From the NCBI GenBank assembly GCA_963820415.1, contig CAWFZT010000010.1, positions 1 to 64,000 on the forward strand: 64,000 nucleotides of DNA. Direction: 5' to 3'. This DNA is from CAWFZT01 sp963820415 (GTDB lineage Bacteria > Chloroflexota > Anaerolineae > Anaerolineales > Anaerolineaceae). Made by a program: the position numbers and the translations under genes. Below are positions 45,379-58,013 of this stretch, in pieces. Every line of letters starts with the position of its first letter. Positions within the stretch are counted from its first letter, which is position 1. The notes beneath the pieces are model-generated. The model was not told where the DNA came from, did no database searches, and saw only the letters and a list, made by a program, of their open reading frames with translations.

Positions 45379-45529
45379 ATTCAAAGAGAATGGATTTATG
45401 GATGCGGATAAAGGTTGACATCAGCATGTAAATATTCTATATTGGAGCTTACCCTCCCTACAGAACAGGGACTATAGCCCCTAAAAATGGGGACTATTAT
45501 TGAACAACAATATCCAGTAAGGTGACAGG

Positions 45530-46321
45530 GTGGAACGAGCGGAGTGGCTGAAACAGATGCGGGGCAAGGCGGAGGCGTTGTACGATCAACTGTCGCCAGA
45601 GTATTGGGTAAATTTCGGGCTGTATGCGAACGAGACGCACCGGGAGTATCTCCAGAAGTTCCTTGGGCTGATAGAAAAGAGCGGCACGATCCTGTCCGCG
45701 GCGGGCGGGGCGGGGCGGTATGATGGGATACTGCTGGAGGCAGGGTACAGCGTTGTTGGCATCGACCAGTCCGCGGGGATGCTGGCGCGTGCGAGAGAGC
45801 GTTTCCCGGGGGCGCGGTATGAGAAGATGGGCTTGCAGGAGATGTATTTCCGGGAAGGGTTTGATGGGGTGATCTGCATGGACGCGATGGAGCATATCTG
45901 TCCGGAGGATTGGCCGGGAATCTTGCAGGGCTTCCGGGAGGCGTTGAAGCCGGGGGGAGTGCTATATTTTACGCTGGATCTGGCAGAAGCGGGAGAGTTA
46001 GAGGCGGCTTACGAGCGGGCGAAGGGGCGGGGGCTGCCGGTAGTGTTCGGGGAGGTGGCGGACGAGGTAGATGCAGCCTACGAGCGGGTGAAGGCGTTGG
46101 GGCATACGGTGGTGTCCGGGGAGCTGGCAGACGTGGCAGTGTACCATTATTACCCGTCGCTGGAGCAGGTGCGGGCGTGGATCGGGCAGGCGGGCCTGAC
46201 TATCGAGGAGGAAGGGACGGGGAACGGGTATCAGCATTTCGTGTCGAGGAAGAAAAAGAATAAGAAAAGTAGCCCGGGCAGGATGCCCGGGGATTTCCAT
46301 CCTCATGGAGAAACCCTTTGA
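45530..46321 (+). CDS. Class I SAM-dependent methyltransferase, atypical
   Basis: A GTG start at 45530 follows AAGGTGA. The AdoMet motif ILSAAGGAGRYDGILLEAGY near residue 55 and VVGIDQSAGMLARARERFPG, GVICMDAMEHI and REALKPGGVLYFTLD identify a class I methyltransferase. Between residues about 150 and 200 a ~23-residue segment is duplicated (AAYERAKGRGLPVVFGEVAD and AAYERVKALGHTVVSGELAD). Codon use (GGG, GCG, CGG) differs from neighbours, which prefer C-ending codons, suggesting transfer. The last ~20 codons run through a palindrome (46273-46291) and the TGA overlaps the next start. Confidence 0.75.
   Translation: MERAEWLKQMRGKAEALYDQLSPEYWVNFGLYANETHREYLQKFLGLIEKSGTILSAAGGAGRYDGILLEAGYSVVGIDQSAGMLARARERFPGARYEKMGLQEMYFREGFDGVICMDAMEHICPEDWPGILQGFREALKPGGVLYFTLDLAEAGELEAAYERAKGRGLPVVFGEVADEVDAAYERVKALGHTVVSGELADVAVYHYYPSLEQVRAWIGQAGLTIEEEGTGNGYQHFVSRKKKNKKSSPGRMPGDFHPHGETL
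46273..46291. repeat. Hairpin at methyltransferase 3' end
   Basis: CCCGGGCA-gga-TGCCCGGG is a perfect 8-bp stem within the last codons of the methyltransferase and 27 bp before NagB. It may have extended the upstream reading frame or may act as a processing site. Confidence 0.4.
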
Positions 46322-47058
46322 ACTTGCATATCTTTCCCAATAAAATCGAAATGGGCGAAGCGGATGCCCGGTATGCCGCGGCTCAGATCAATCAGGCCAT
46401 TGCAGCTCGCGGGCAAGCCAGCATTATTCTGGCGACCGGCGCCAGCCAGTTCGAGATGCTGGGCGCTCTGATCGCTCTGGACGTGGATTGGAGCCGCGTG
46501 ACGGCTTTTCACCTGGATGAGTACGTGGGGCTGCCCATTTCCCACCCGGCCAGCTTCCGGCGCTACCTGAAGGAGCGCTTCGTGGACAGGATTTCCGGCT
46601 TGAAAGCCTTCCACTTCGTCAATGGCGATGCCGTGGCGGACGCCGCGGCTGAGTGCCGGCGGCTGGGCGAGCTGATCGCTCCCCTGGCCATCGACCTGGC
46701 CTGCATCGGTATCGGGGAAAACGGTCACCTGGCCTTCAACGATCCCCCGGCTGACTTTGATACGGAAACGCCCTTCCTGGTGGTTAACCTGGATGAGGCC
46801 TGCCGCCGGCAGCAGGTCGGCGAGGGCTGGTTCCGCTCGCTGGATGAAGTCCCCCGCCAGGCTATTTCAATGAGCATCCGCCAGATCATGAAGAGCGCCG
46901 CCATCCTGTGCACCGTGCCCGACCTGCGCAAAGCAGAAAGCGTCCGGCAGGCCGTAGAAGGGCCCGTGACCAACTGCCTGCCCGCCTCGATCCTGCAGCA
47001 GCACCCGCGCTGCGATTTCTACCTGGATGCCCCGGCCGCCTCGCTGCTGAAGAAATAG
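46318..47058 (+). CDS. nagB: Glucosamine-6-phosphate deaminase
   Basis: Converts glucosamine-6-phosphate to fructose-6-phosphate and ammonia. The SIILATGASQFEML phosphate loop, TAFHLDEYVGLP with the base-type Asp, and ACIGIGENGHLAFNDPP are typical of NagB; the ~246-residue length is right. The start appears to be TTG at 46318, overlapping the methyltransferase stop (TTGA). An alternative is ATG 46305 (MEKPFEL) if one T near 46325 is spurious. Confidence 0.85.
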   Translation: MNLHIFPNKIEMGEADARYAAAQINQAIAARGQASIILATGASQFEMLGALIALDVDWSRVTAFHLDEYVGLPISHPASFRRYLKERFVDRISGLKAFHFVNGDAVADAAAECRRLGELIAPLAIDLACIGIGENGHLAFNDPPADFDTETPFLVVNLDEACRRQQVGEGWFRSLDEVPRQAISMSIRQIMKSAAILCTVPDLRKAESVRQAVEGPVTNCLPASILQQHPRCDFYLDAPAASLLKK

Positions 47059-47112
47059 CCACAGATTCGGTTCATTGGGAATTACCGTGCTGGATCACTA
47101 GAAAGCCAGATT

Positions 47113-48744
47113 TCACGGCGCCGGGTTCAGCAATTCGCTGGCGGGGATTTCCACTTTGAGAGGGTTGCGACCGCTCGTGACGCCGCCCCAATGGAAGGTC
47201 TTGACCGATACTGGCGTATCGCCCAGATAGTTGAAGATCGACACCTGCGAAGCGCCCAGGTTTCCGCGATCGATTTCCAAGACCAATTTGCCTGCCGGAT
47301 CCAGGCCGCTGAACAGCACATCCCAGGTCATCTGGACCTGTTTGCCGGACTCGGCGTCCGCCAGCGATTGCATCAGCAGGAATTGGTCGCCGGCCTCCAT
47401 ATCCGCGTGGACGAGCCCGGGGTCCGCCAAGACCAGTTCCGGGCGAATCCAGGCGCCTCCGCTGACAACGTTCAGGGTCGTCCAATCCGATGTTGTTGTG
47501 ATCTGGATGCGCGCCCGGACAACCGCCGGCCAGGTCACTGCCAGGAAGTTGTCGACCCACTGGCGGGTCAGGGTCAGGTAGCCGTCCGGTGGCAACTTCC
47601 CAAAGTCCTCGTAGGTGTATCCCAGACCGTTATCCGCCCCAACGGCCGGCGGCTCGATCATGCTGCCCTCGTGCCATTCGTTGAACGAAGTCACCGTAAC
47701 CATCTCAGGCTGGACGCCCGTGCTCAGGGCAGCTTTCCACTGGGCGGAGTAGGTGGCGCCATCCTGGCGCAGGACCAGGGTATCGGTCGAGTAGCCAACT
47801 CGCTGGGCCGAAAAGCCGGGGATGACGCTTGGGATGAAGAGGGCATCCGGCGGAAGGCTGCGCGCCCAGGCGAAACCTTCCTCCTGATCCAGGTGAAGGG
47901 TCGCATAGTTATACAAGCCATCAAAGTGCCCGCCGGTGATCCAACTGCCCTGTTCGGTATTGGCGATCACCAGTCCGCCTTGCGGGAGAGCATGGATCGC
48001 GTCCAAGGCGTTCTTCCAGTAATCCGCCTGCACCGGATGTCCATTCGTGTCCTGATTCTGGATGTCCCAGGCAAAGAACATCGGCTTGGGCTGGCGGCTT
48101 GGGCTGTAGCGGCTGGTCGCGGTGGAAAGGAAGAATGCCGGATCGCTGCCGTAGCGCCCGTAGAGATATTTCACGTCCGATAAAAGACTATCGACGGTAC
48201 GTCCATCGTAGGGCTCAATATGGAACGTGACCTTGATCCCGTATCGCTGCGCCATTTGCAGGATGAGCGGCACCGGCCGCTCTTCGCGTGAACCCTGGCC
48301 CCACCAGGAGACGATGATCACGCCCACACCGGCCTGACGCAGCCAGGCCATGTGCTGGGCCACGACGACCGGGTCGTTTGAGGAGTAAGCCCCAAGCGCC
48401 GGCATGTAATCGCTGGCGATATCTTTGGGAGGCTGGTGGCCGTACTGGGTCCAGTGGATCCATTCGCCATCCACAGTCGGATTGCCGTACCACGGATAAT
48501 AAAATGCCGCCACTTTAACGGATGGGTCGGGACCTTCGACCGGGGGAAGCGGTATCCCGGCGGTCGGAGTTCGAGTCGGGATAGCTCGCGGCGTCGAACT
48601 TGCTGTGGGTTGACCCGTAGCCACCGCTATCCCATGGGTCGGGACAGTTGGCGGCGTCGAACTTGCCGTAGGTCGACCTGGTGTCACCGGCAGGGTGCAG
48701 GCGCTCAACGCCAGGGTAAGGAGTAGAATGGCTATCTTTTTCAT
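47113..48744 (-). CDS. GH99-like glycosidase lipoprotein
   Basis: A 543-residue lipoprotein (LSAC lipobox near residue 15, then Thr/Pro/Ala linker). The catalytic-like domain begins KVAAFYYPWYGNPTVDGEW and contains VGVIIVSWWGQGSREE, KVTFHIEPYDG and TSFNEWHEGSMIEP, the pattern of the GH99/GH71-like family (endo-alpha-mannosidases and relatives). After about residue 420 a beta-sandwich region follows. It is probably secreted and acts on alpha-mannan or similar polysaccharide, consistent with the GH38 gene nearby. Confidence 0.7.
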   Translation of the reverse strand: MKKIAILLLTLALSACTLPVTPGRPTASSTPPTVPTHGIAVATGQPTASSTPRAIPTRTPTAGIPLPPVEGPDPSVKVAAFYYPWYGNPTVDGEWIHWTQYGHQPPKDIASDYMPALGAYSSNDPVVVAQHMAWLRQAGVGVIIVSWWGQGSREERPVPLILQMAQRYGIKVTFHIEPYDGRTVDSLLSDVKYLYGRYGSDPAFFLSTATSRYSPSRQPKPMFFAWDIQNQDTNGHPVQADYWKNALDAIHALPQGGLVIANTEQGSWITGGHFDGLYNYATLHLDQEEGFAWARSLPPDALFIPSVIPGFSAQRVGYSTDTLVLRQDGATYSAQWKAALSTGVQPEMVTVTSFNEWHEGSMIEPPAVGADNGLGYTYEDFGKLPPDGYLTLTRQWVDNFLAVTWPAVVRARIQITTTSDWTTLNVVSGGAWIRPELVLADPGLVHADMEAGDQFLLMQSLADAESGKQVQMTWDVLFSGLDPAGKLVLEIDRGNLGASQVSIFNYLGDTPVSVKTFHWGGVTSGRNPLKVEIPASELLNPAP

Positions 48745-48975
48745 GTCGGTGTCTCGCGATCCGTTCGAACCTAACTCGTCACCAACCTTTCACTACCCGT
48801 GGTACAACCCTAACCAATGTCTATATTTCCCTAGCGTTACTCTGGCCATTATCGCGCATAAATACACGTCGCGCACAGCCTGGCATCCTCTCAACCATCC
48901 ATCTGGTCATGACCGCTTTCGCAAGATATTCCTCGACCACTGGGATCGCTACTGCGACCCAGGTAAAAATAATTT

Positions 48976-49003
48976 GTAAACCTGATTTATATATCAGGTT
49001 TAC
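48976..49003 (-). terminator. Hairpin overlapping the DUF5054 stop
   Basis: On the minus strand GTAAACCTGA-8 nt-TCAGGTTTAC is a perfect 10-bp stem followed by AAATTATTTTT, a plausible intrinsic terminator. The last codons (Cys-Lys-Pro-Asp-Ile) and the TAA lie inside the hairpin. Confidence 0.6.
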
Positions 49004-51062
49004 AGAAGAACCGTAACACGAAGCGGAAACGCGCATCGTCGTCGTACCAGGTGGGGAAGTTGCAGCCCCATTTGTTGTTCCACAGGTTGAAATGCCAGCC
49101 CTTATCCAGGTCCGGGAGCCGGTCGTCCATATCTAACAGCTTTGGCTCGCCGGGGGCCACCACGCCGGCGTCCAGCGTCTCGAGCGCCAGCGACCCCTTC
49201 TCGTCCCGGTAAAAGACGCCCCGGTTGACGCCGTGCAGGTTGCGCCCGCCTTTAGAGACCACCTCCAGGGGCGAGATCATCCGGTCGATCTTTTCCATAC
49301 GCCAGCCTTCCGGTTGAGTGCCTAACGGGCTGAAGGAGAACCAACAGGCTTCCGGCAGGCGGTTGGCCTGTTTGCCAAACCACTGCACATTCCACTTGAC
49401 CAACGCATCATCCGCCGGGAAGTCAATTTCAAGAGTGACCCGCCGGGGGACGCCGTAGAAGGTGGGCGGGGTCTCCGTCACGCTCAAGTCAGCGATAAAA
49501 TGCGCGCCGGTAGCGTCGTTTTTCACGTAGATCTGCTCCAACCGCCCCGGGCGAAAGGCGCTGACCGCCCCGGCCCGGTCAATATCCGGCTTGCCGAAAT
49601 CGTAATTGACCCATTCCTGCTCGCAGATAATATACTGTTTGAAGAAACGCGCCCAGTCCGCCTCGTCGAACGACTGGTGACGGAACAGCCCCAGCAGGTG
49701 ATCAGGAGCCGCCCACTCGCGCCGGCTGGCTTTATGTACCAGGTGGTTGATCGCCCCGGTCTGCGGGTCGAAACACACCTGGAAGGCGCCGGCATCAAAA
49801 CTCTGACCTGGGTCCGCCGCCGAAAACCCCTCTGTCAAAGGTGGTTTTGGCTCGATTTCAGCCAGCGCCGCCCGGGCTTCGCCTGCCAGCGAGGAGCCAG
49901 CCAGGGCGTTAACCGCTTTAGTGATATACTGGCGCTCTTCCCGCCACGATTCTTCCATGATCTGGAACGGGCGGGTACCGCGCACCGCCGCGAGCTGGGC
50001 CGGGTTCCAATGCAGCCTGTCATGATCCAGCACGGCGCTCTCGTTGATCCCCCAGGTGTGTTCGGGGATCAGCAGCAGCCAGCGCGAAAACTGATCGAAC
50101 GCTGCATCCCCGGCGGATACCTTGCCCTGCTCCAGCCAGCTTTGGCGCAGCCGGCTGAGGGCGCGGAACTGGCCCAGCTTCTTCGGGTCGGAAGCGCCGC
50201 CGTGGATCCAGGTGTTGGCAATCTCGCCGCTGAACACCGGCAGGCTGTGGCGGATTTCCCACAGCTTATCGGCGTAGGCGTCCATGGTCGAGGCGATGAT
50301 GCGCGCCCCGGGGAAGAGCCTGTGCACCTCGGCGAACACCCCCCTGACCGATTCGGGGGTCTGCGGCCCGTGGTTATCCAGGGTAAAGGCAAAGAAAATG
50401 GCGTCTTTCATTCCCACCGCGTGGGTGACGTTGCTGGCGTAACGGTCCCCGCCACCCGGGGCATCCATCCCCACAGAACCGGGGATTTCCATAATATTTC
50501 CATAGCCGCTGTGATACATCAGCACTACCTGGCTGCCTTCATCATCTTGCCACAGGCAGATGGGCGGGACATGCGGGAGAGAAGAGGCCTTGTTCACCCC
50601 GATGTGCAGGAACCTCACCCCGGCTTTGGCCAGGTGGGGCAGCGTGGCGCACGTATCCCCGGGAACGTCAGTCAGCTTGGCGGCGCGGGTGTGTTTGCCA
50701 AAACGCTGGTCCAGGCGGCGCGCCAGGCTGAGTTCATATTCGAGCATGGCCCCGCTCATCAGCTCGTGGTGAGCGGTAAAGGCATAAGCATGCCAGGTGA
50801 TATCCCCACGCTGGATGGCTGATTCCAGATCGTGCACCTTTTCGGGCGGGGCTTTCTCCAAATATTCATATATCAGCCAGGAGCCTACCGTCCAGATGAA
50901 CTGCTCTTCGCCCCCCGCCTGGCGCAGGAACTGGGCTGTCTGGATCGCCTGGGGGATGTATACGTTGAAGTATTCATCGATTACCTCGTGCGGCATTCCG
51001 GTAAAGCCGACGTCCAGGTGGGTCTTGAAGATAATATGAACCGTTTCAATGCGCTCATCCAT
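48987..51062 (-). CDS. DUF5054 (GH38-like) glycosidase
   Basis: A 691-residue protein starting VHIIFKTHLDVGFTGMP, a His-x-Asp metal motif like the HxD of GH38 mannosidases. KLTDVPGDTCATLPHL, HIGVNKASSLPHVPP and IFFAFTLDNHGPQ continue the family pattern. The C-terminal half is beta-rich. DUF5054 proteins are glycosidase relatives of uncertain specificity. Lack of a signal peptide suggests a cytoplasmic enzyme. It is transcribed with the GH38 gene that ends 88 bp upstream. Confidence 0.7.
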   Translation of the reverse strand: MDERIETVHIIFKTHLDVGFTGMPHEVIDEYFNVYIPQAIQTAQFLRQAGGEEQFIWTVGSWLIYEYLEKAPPEKVHDLESAIQRGDITWHAYAFTAHHELMSGAMLEYELSLARRLDQRFGKHTRAAKLTDVPGDTCATLPHLAKAGVRFLHIGVNKASSLPHVPPICLWQDDEGSQVVLMYHSGYGNIMEIPGSVGMDAPGGGDRYASNVTHAVGMKDAIFFAFTLDNHGPQTPESVRGVFAEVHRLFPGARIIASTMDAYADKLWEIRHSLPVFSGEIANTWIHGGASDPKKLGQFRALSRLRQSWLEQGKVSAGDAAFDQFSRWLLLIPEHTWGINESAVLDHDRLHWNPAQLAAVRGTRPFQIMEESWREERQYITKAVNALAGSSLAGEARAALAEIEPKPPLTEGFSAADPGQSFDAGAFQVCFDPQTGAINHLVHKASRREWAAPDHLLGLFRHQSFDEADWARFFKQYIICEQEWVNYDFGKPDIDRAGAVSAFRPGRLEQIYVKNDATGAHFIADLSVTETPPTFYGVPRRVTLEIDFPADDALVKWNVQWFGKQANRLPEACWFSFSPLGTQPEGWRMEKIDRMISPLEVVSKGGRNLHGVNRGVFYRDEKGSLALETLDAGVVAPGEPKLLDMDDRLPDLDKGWHFNLWNNKWGCNFPTWYDDDARFRFVLRFFCKPDI

Positions 51063-51150
51063 TTTTCCTCGCTATTTAGAGATCTCGATCCAAAGCGGGT
51101 CGATATCTTTAATTTTCAATCCTCAATCATAAATCAGCAATCTAAAATCT

Positions 51151-54528
<3,378 letters not shown>

Positions 54529-54560
54529 AGGATCCTTTCAAGGAAAACTGACGACTCTCT

Positions 54561-56048
54561 TCATAATTTGTACGCTCTTTTAGCCAGCCCCACCGCCAGG
54601 TCCTCGACCATCGCTTCGGCGTCGTCCAGGTCGATCAGGTGGCGTACTACCAGGCCAGCGACCCAGTTGGCGCCGGCGCGCCGCCACAGGTCATGGCGGG
54701 CTGGGATGGAGGGGAAGGAGCGCGTGTCGTCGTTGAAACCGGCTGTATTGTACAGCCCGGCCGTCTCCATTACCTGGTCGAAGTAGCGCTGCATGCCGTT
54801 CAGGCTGTCGAAGAACCACCAGGGCGGGCCGAGCCTGACGGCCGGGTAATGCCCGGCCAGCGGCGCCAGCTCACGCCCGTAGCCAGTTTCGTCGAGGGTG
54901 AAAAGGATCAGCGACAGGCGCGCCTCGTTGCCGTATTTCACCAGCAGCGGCTGCAAATTGCGGGTGAACTCCACCGGAGCGGGAATGTCGGCGCCTTTAT
55001 CGCGGCCGAAACGGGCCAAGAAGGGCAGGTTGTGGTTGCGGTAGGCGCCCACGTGCAACTGCATCACCAGGCCGTCCTCAATGCTCATGCGCCCCATCTC
55101 CATCAGCATGTGGCCCATGAAGCGGGCTGCGTCCTGGTTGTCAGCCTGGCCTCGCTGGGCGCGGGCGCGCTGGAAGATGGCTTCAGCCTCGCTCGCCGCC
55201 AACTCACCGGTGTACGGGCTGAGCGCGGCATGGTCGGCAGCCACGGCCCCCATCTGCTTGAAATACACCCGCCGGTTTTCCAGGGCCTGGATGAAAGATT
55301 TATAATCGCCCACCTCAATACCGCTCAGGCGGCTGAGGGCGGCGACCTGTTCGCTCCAGCCCGGGCGCAGCAGGTCGAGCAGCTCGTCCGGGCGGAAAGT
55401 GGGCAGGATGCGCCCTTTCCAGCCCGAGGCGCGCATGGCGCGGTGCGCCTCCAGCGGGTCAGTAGCGGAATCGGTGGTGCACAGCGCCTCGATGTTGAAG
55501 CGCTCGTACAGCGAGCGCGGTCGGAACTCCGGCGCAGCCAGCTTCTCCGCTACCTGGTCGTAGACAGCCTGGGCAGTGCGCTCGTTGAGCTTCTGGCGCA
55601 CTCCGAAGACGTGATACAGCTCGTAAGTCAGCCACAGCCCGGTGGGCGTGCCGCGGAAGAGGAAGAAGTTCTCGGCGAACACTTGCCAGACCTTGCGCGG
55701 GTCAGACTCCACCTCATTACCCCCCTCCACCGGTGACGAGGGAAGGGTTGGGGGTGAGGGTCGGATGCCCAGCCTCTCCAGGGGGATGCCCTGCGAGTAG
55801 AGCATGCGGAACACGTAATGGTCGGGCTGGATGAACAGCTCAACCGGATTGCCAAAGGTGGCTTGCGGGTCGGAGAACAGGCGCGGCGACACGTGCCCGT
55901 GCGGGCAGATCAGCGGCCGGTTAGCCACGCGCCGGTACAGGTACATGGCCAGGTCGCGCTGGCGGGGATCCGGCCCGAAGATGCGCTCCTCCGGGAAGAT
56001 TAATTCGTCGCCCCGTGAGAGAACCGGGACTACCTCGCGGTGCGACAC
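54561..56048 (-). CDS. uxaC: Uronate (glucuronate) isomerase
   Basis: Isomerises glucuronate/galacturonate to the keto-sugars in uronate catabolism. PLICPHGHVSPRLFSDP near residue 46 is the HxH metal motif, and NIEALCTTDSATDPLEAH, MQLHVGAYRNHNLPFLARFG and FNDDTRSFPSIPARHDLWRR are family motifs. The protein is longer than usual because of an in-frame insert (RPSPPTLPSSPVEGGNEVES, about residues 97-116) at a repeat (55712-55759) just before DPRKVWQVF. Glucuronic acid side chains of xylan are a likely source. Its start overlaps the esterase stop. Confidence 0.88.
   Translation of the reverse strand: MSHREVVPVLSRGDELIFPEERIFGPDPRQRDLAMYLYRRVANRPLICPHGHVSPRLFSDPQATFGNPVELFIQPDHYVFRMLYSQGIPLERLGIRPSPPTLPSSPVEGGNEVESDPRKVWQVFAENFFLFRGTPTGLWLTYELYHVFGVRQKLNERTAQAVYDQVAEKLAAPEFRPRSLYERFNIEALCTTDSATDPLEAHRAMRASGWKGRILPTFRPDELLDLLRPGWSEQVAALSRLSGIEVGDYKSFIQALENRRVYFKQMGAVAADHAALSPYTGELAASEAEAIFQRARAQRGQADNQDAARFMGHMLMEMGRMSIEDGLVMQLHVGAYRNHNLPFLARFGRDKGADIPAPVEFTRNLQPLLVKYGNEARLSLILFTLDETGYGRELAPLAGHYPAVRLGPPWWFFDSLNGMQRYFDQVMETAGLYNTAGFNDDTRSFPSIPARHDLWRRAGANWVAGLVVRHLIDLDDAEAMVEDLAVGLAKRAYKL
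55712..55759. repeat. In-frame palindromic insert in uxaC
   Basis: A 48-bp segment, exactly 16 codons, with ends CCTCA/TGAGG and inner CCCCC/GGGGG runs able to pair. The gene frame is kept. The G/C-rich inverted composition is typical of dispersed repeat elements. Confidence 0.45.
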
Positions 56049-57031
56049 TAGGCCGCCCTATCCGGCCACAGCCCATTCAGGAACTTGATCTGCTCGACCT
56101 CCTGGTAAATGCCGCCGCCGTCATGATAGTTATACTCGTAGATCTTGATCTGCTTGGGGCCCTTGTAATGGTTGTAGGCAGCAAAGATGGTCGAGGGCGG
56201 GCAAATATCGTCCATCAACCCGACCGAGAAGAGCGTCGCCGCGCTGGCCCGCGCCGCAAAATTCAGCCCATCGAAATAAGATAGGGTGCGGAAGACCGTT
56301 TCCACCTTATCGCGGTGGGTTTTGCAATAGTTGGCAATTTCAGCGTAGGGATGAGAATTGGTCAACTGTGTGGCGCGCCGGTAGGCGCACAGGTAGGGCA
56401 CGTCCGGCATACTGACTTTGACCAGCGGCGAAAGACCGCTCACCGCTACCGCGATGCCGCCGCCCTGGCTGCCGCCACACGCCGCGATGCGCATGGCGTC
56501 CACATCCGGGTGGCTGGCAGCCGCTTCCAGGGCGCGCACCGCATCGGTGAAGACGCGCCGGTAATAGTAGGTCTTAGGATCCAGCACGCCGCGGGTCATG
56601 AAGCCGGGGTAATGCGGGTTGCTGCCGTCCGGCTCGGGATCGGGAGTATCGCCAGGCTGCCAGGTACTGCCCTGCCCGCGCGTGTCCATCACCAGATGAG
56701 CATAGCCGGCGGCTGGCCATTTCAGCCAGGAGACCGGGAAACCGCGCCCGCCGCCGTAGCCAATGTATTCGACCACGCAGGGCAGCGGCCCGGAGCGCTG
56801 TTTGGGCAGTTGGAACCAACCCTTGATCGGCTGCCCGGCATAGCCGCTGAAGGTGACATCGTAAGTCTCGATGGCGCGCAGGCCGAAATCTACCGGCTCG
56901 AAGCGGGCATCCAGCGGGTGCTGGCGCGCCTCGGCCAGCGTGCTCTGCCAGAAAGCATCAAAATCCGCCGGCTCATTGCGCGGCGGCAGGTAGGTCCGCA
57001 GCTCTTCAAGCGGAAGATCGTAAAAGGCCAT
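56048..57031 (-). CDS. axeA: CE7 acetyl xylan esterase
   Basis: A 327-residue alpha/beta-hydrolase of carbohydrate esterase family 7. YGGGRGFPVSWLKW, VMDTRGQGSTW (family RGQ) and CGGSQGGGIAVAV (nucleophile Ser in GGSQGG), then GLMDDICPPSTIFAAYN (Asp) and YHDGGG (His) complete the triad. It removes acetyl groups from xylo-oligosaccharides or cephalosporin-like esters. No signal peptide is seen, so it acts in the cytoplasm. One base overlaps uxaC. Confidence 0.85.
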   Translation of the reverse strand: MAFYDLPLEELRTYLPPRNEPADFDAFWQSTLAEARQHPLDARFEPVDFGLRAIETYDVTFSGYAGQPIKGWFQLPKQRSGPLPCVVEYIGYGGGRGFPVSWLKWPAAGYAHLVMDTRGQGSTWQPGDTPDPEPDGSNPHYPGFMTRGVLDPKTYYYRRVFTDAVRALEAAASHPDVDAMRIAACGGSQGGGIAVAVSGLSPLVKVSMPDVPYLCAYRRATQLTNSHPYAEIANYCKTHRDKVETVFRTLSYFDGLNFAARASAATLFSVGLMDDICPPSTIFAAYNHYKGPKQIKIYEYNYHDGGGIYQEVEQIKFLNGLWPDRAA

Positions 57032-57158
57032 CAGAATTCCTCCTCATCCAGAAATGGTCAAGCTGGAGAAAATTGTATCATTATTTCAAAATAACAAATC
57101 TTAACCACAAAGTTCACAAAGGGTACCAAGATGTTTTGCTTCCGTATATAATCGGGCA

Positions 57159-58013
57159 ATGGAATCTCCCTCTCCAGCCCGCCAGACCGGGTTCCTTGAT
57201 TACTGGAAAAAGAAAGCCAGGGCGCTGAAAATCCAGATCCTGGCGCTGTATTACGCCTACCGCGACCCCCGGACCCCCTGGTATGCCCGCGCTTTCACCG
57301 GCTTCATCGTCGCCTACGCCTTCAGCCCGATCGACCTGATCCCCGATTTTATCCCCGTGCTGGGTTACCTGGACGACCTGGTGATCGTCCCTCTGGGCGT
57401 GCTGCTGGCGCTTAAAATGATCCCGGACCAGGTAATGGTTGAATGTCGGGCGAAAGCCGAACAGGCCCTGGACGAAGGCAAACCGCAATTTCGCTTCATG
57501 GCTGCCCTGGTCGTGGTTGTTTGGATCGTTGTCCTGCTGGCTTTAGGGTTCCTGTTATTCGAACTATGGAAAACTCGAAGCTTATTCTCTTCAATCCCGT
57601 CATTATCGGCAATTAACCCGATCGCAGGGCAGATTCAGCGATGTGGTAAGGGCGGTTTTGAGACCCGCCCTTACCATATCGCCCCTTCTCCCCCCTTCTT
57701 TGCCGGGCTTATAATACGCCATGCGAAAAATTCATTGTTTTTTCACTATCCTTCTCGCTCTGTTCCTGGTAGGCCTGCCGGCCTGCACCCAGGCCCCGCA
57801 GGCGGCCACCCTGCTACCTTCGCCCACCGCCCAGTCAGCCACTTCCACCACTGTTTCCAACTCACCCGCCAACACCTTGGCGCCAACCCTGGCGGTCAGC
57901 TTTACGGATCCGTTTGCCTACTGCGCCGCGGTTGTTACCATCGACACGCCCGACTCCCGCTACACCGGTCCACACATGCCGGATGCCCTGTTGCAGGGGC
58001 TGAAAAAGGCTAG
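57159..58013 (+). CDS. DUF1232 (YkvA-like) membrane protein, extended frame
   Basis: The first ~140 residues are typical: RDPRTPWYARAFTGFIVAYA, then SPIDLIPDFIPVLGYLDDL, the DUF1232 motif, and a C-terminal membrane helix (residues 121-137). Family members usually end soon after. Here the frame runs on through a palindrome (57640-57680) and 293 bp into the next gene, where the translation is only an out-of-frame shadow. The real C-terminus is probably lost; function unknown. Confidence 0.65.
   Translation: MESPSPARQTGFLDYWKKKARALKIQILALYYAYRDPRTPWYARAFTGFIVAYAFSPIDLIPDFIPVLGYLDDLVIVPLGVLLALKMIPDQVMVECRAKAEQALDEGKPQFRFMAALVVVVWIVVLLALGFLLFELWKTRSLFSSIPSLSAINPIAGQIQRCGKGGFETRPYHIAPSPPFFAGLIIRHAKNSLFFHYPSRSVPGRPAGLHPGPAGGHPATFAHRPVSHFHHCFQLTRQHLGANPGGQLYGSVCLLRRGCYHRHARLPLHRSTHAGCPVAGAEKG
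57640..57680. repeat. Palindromic element, AGGGTCT family, copy 3
   Basis: A 16-bp stem with one wobble, GATGTGGTAAGGGCGG and its complement, flanks a 9-base loop containing GAGAC. It matches the elements at 5506-5547 and 52240-52270 (GGTA-GGG-GGGTCT core, CATC flank). Confidence 0.6.
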
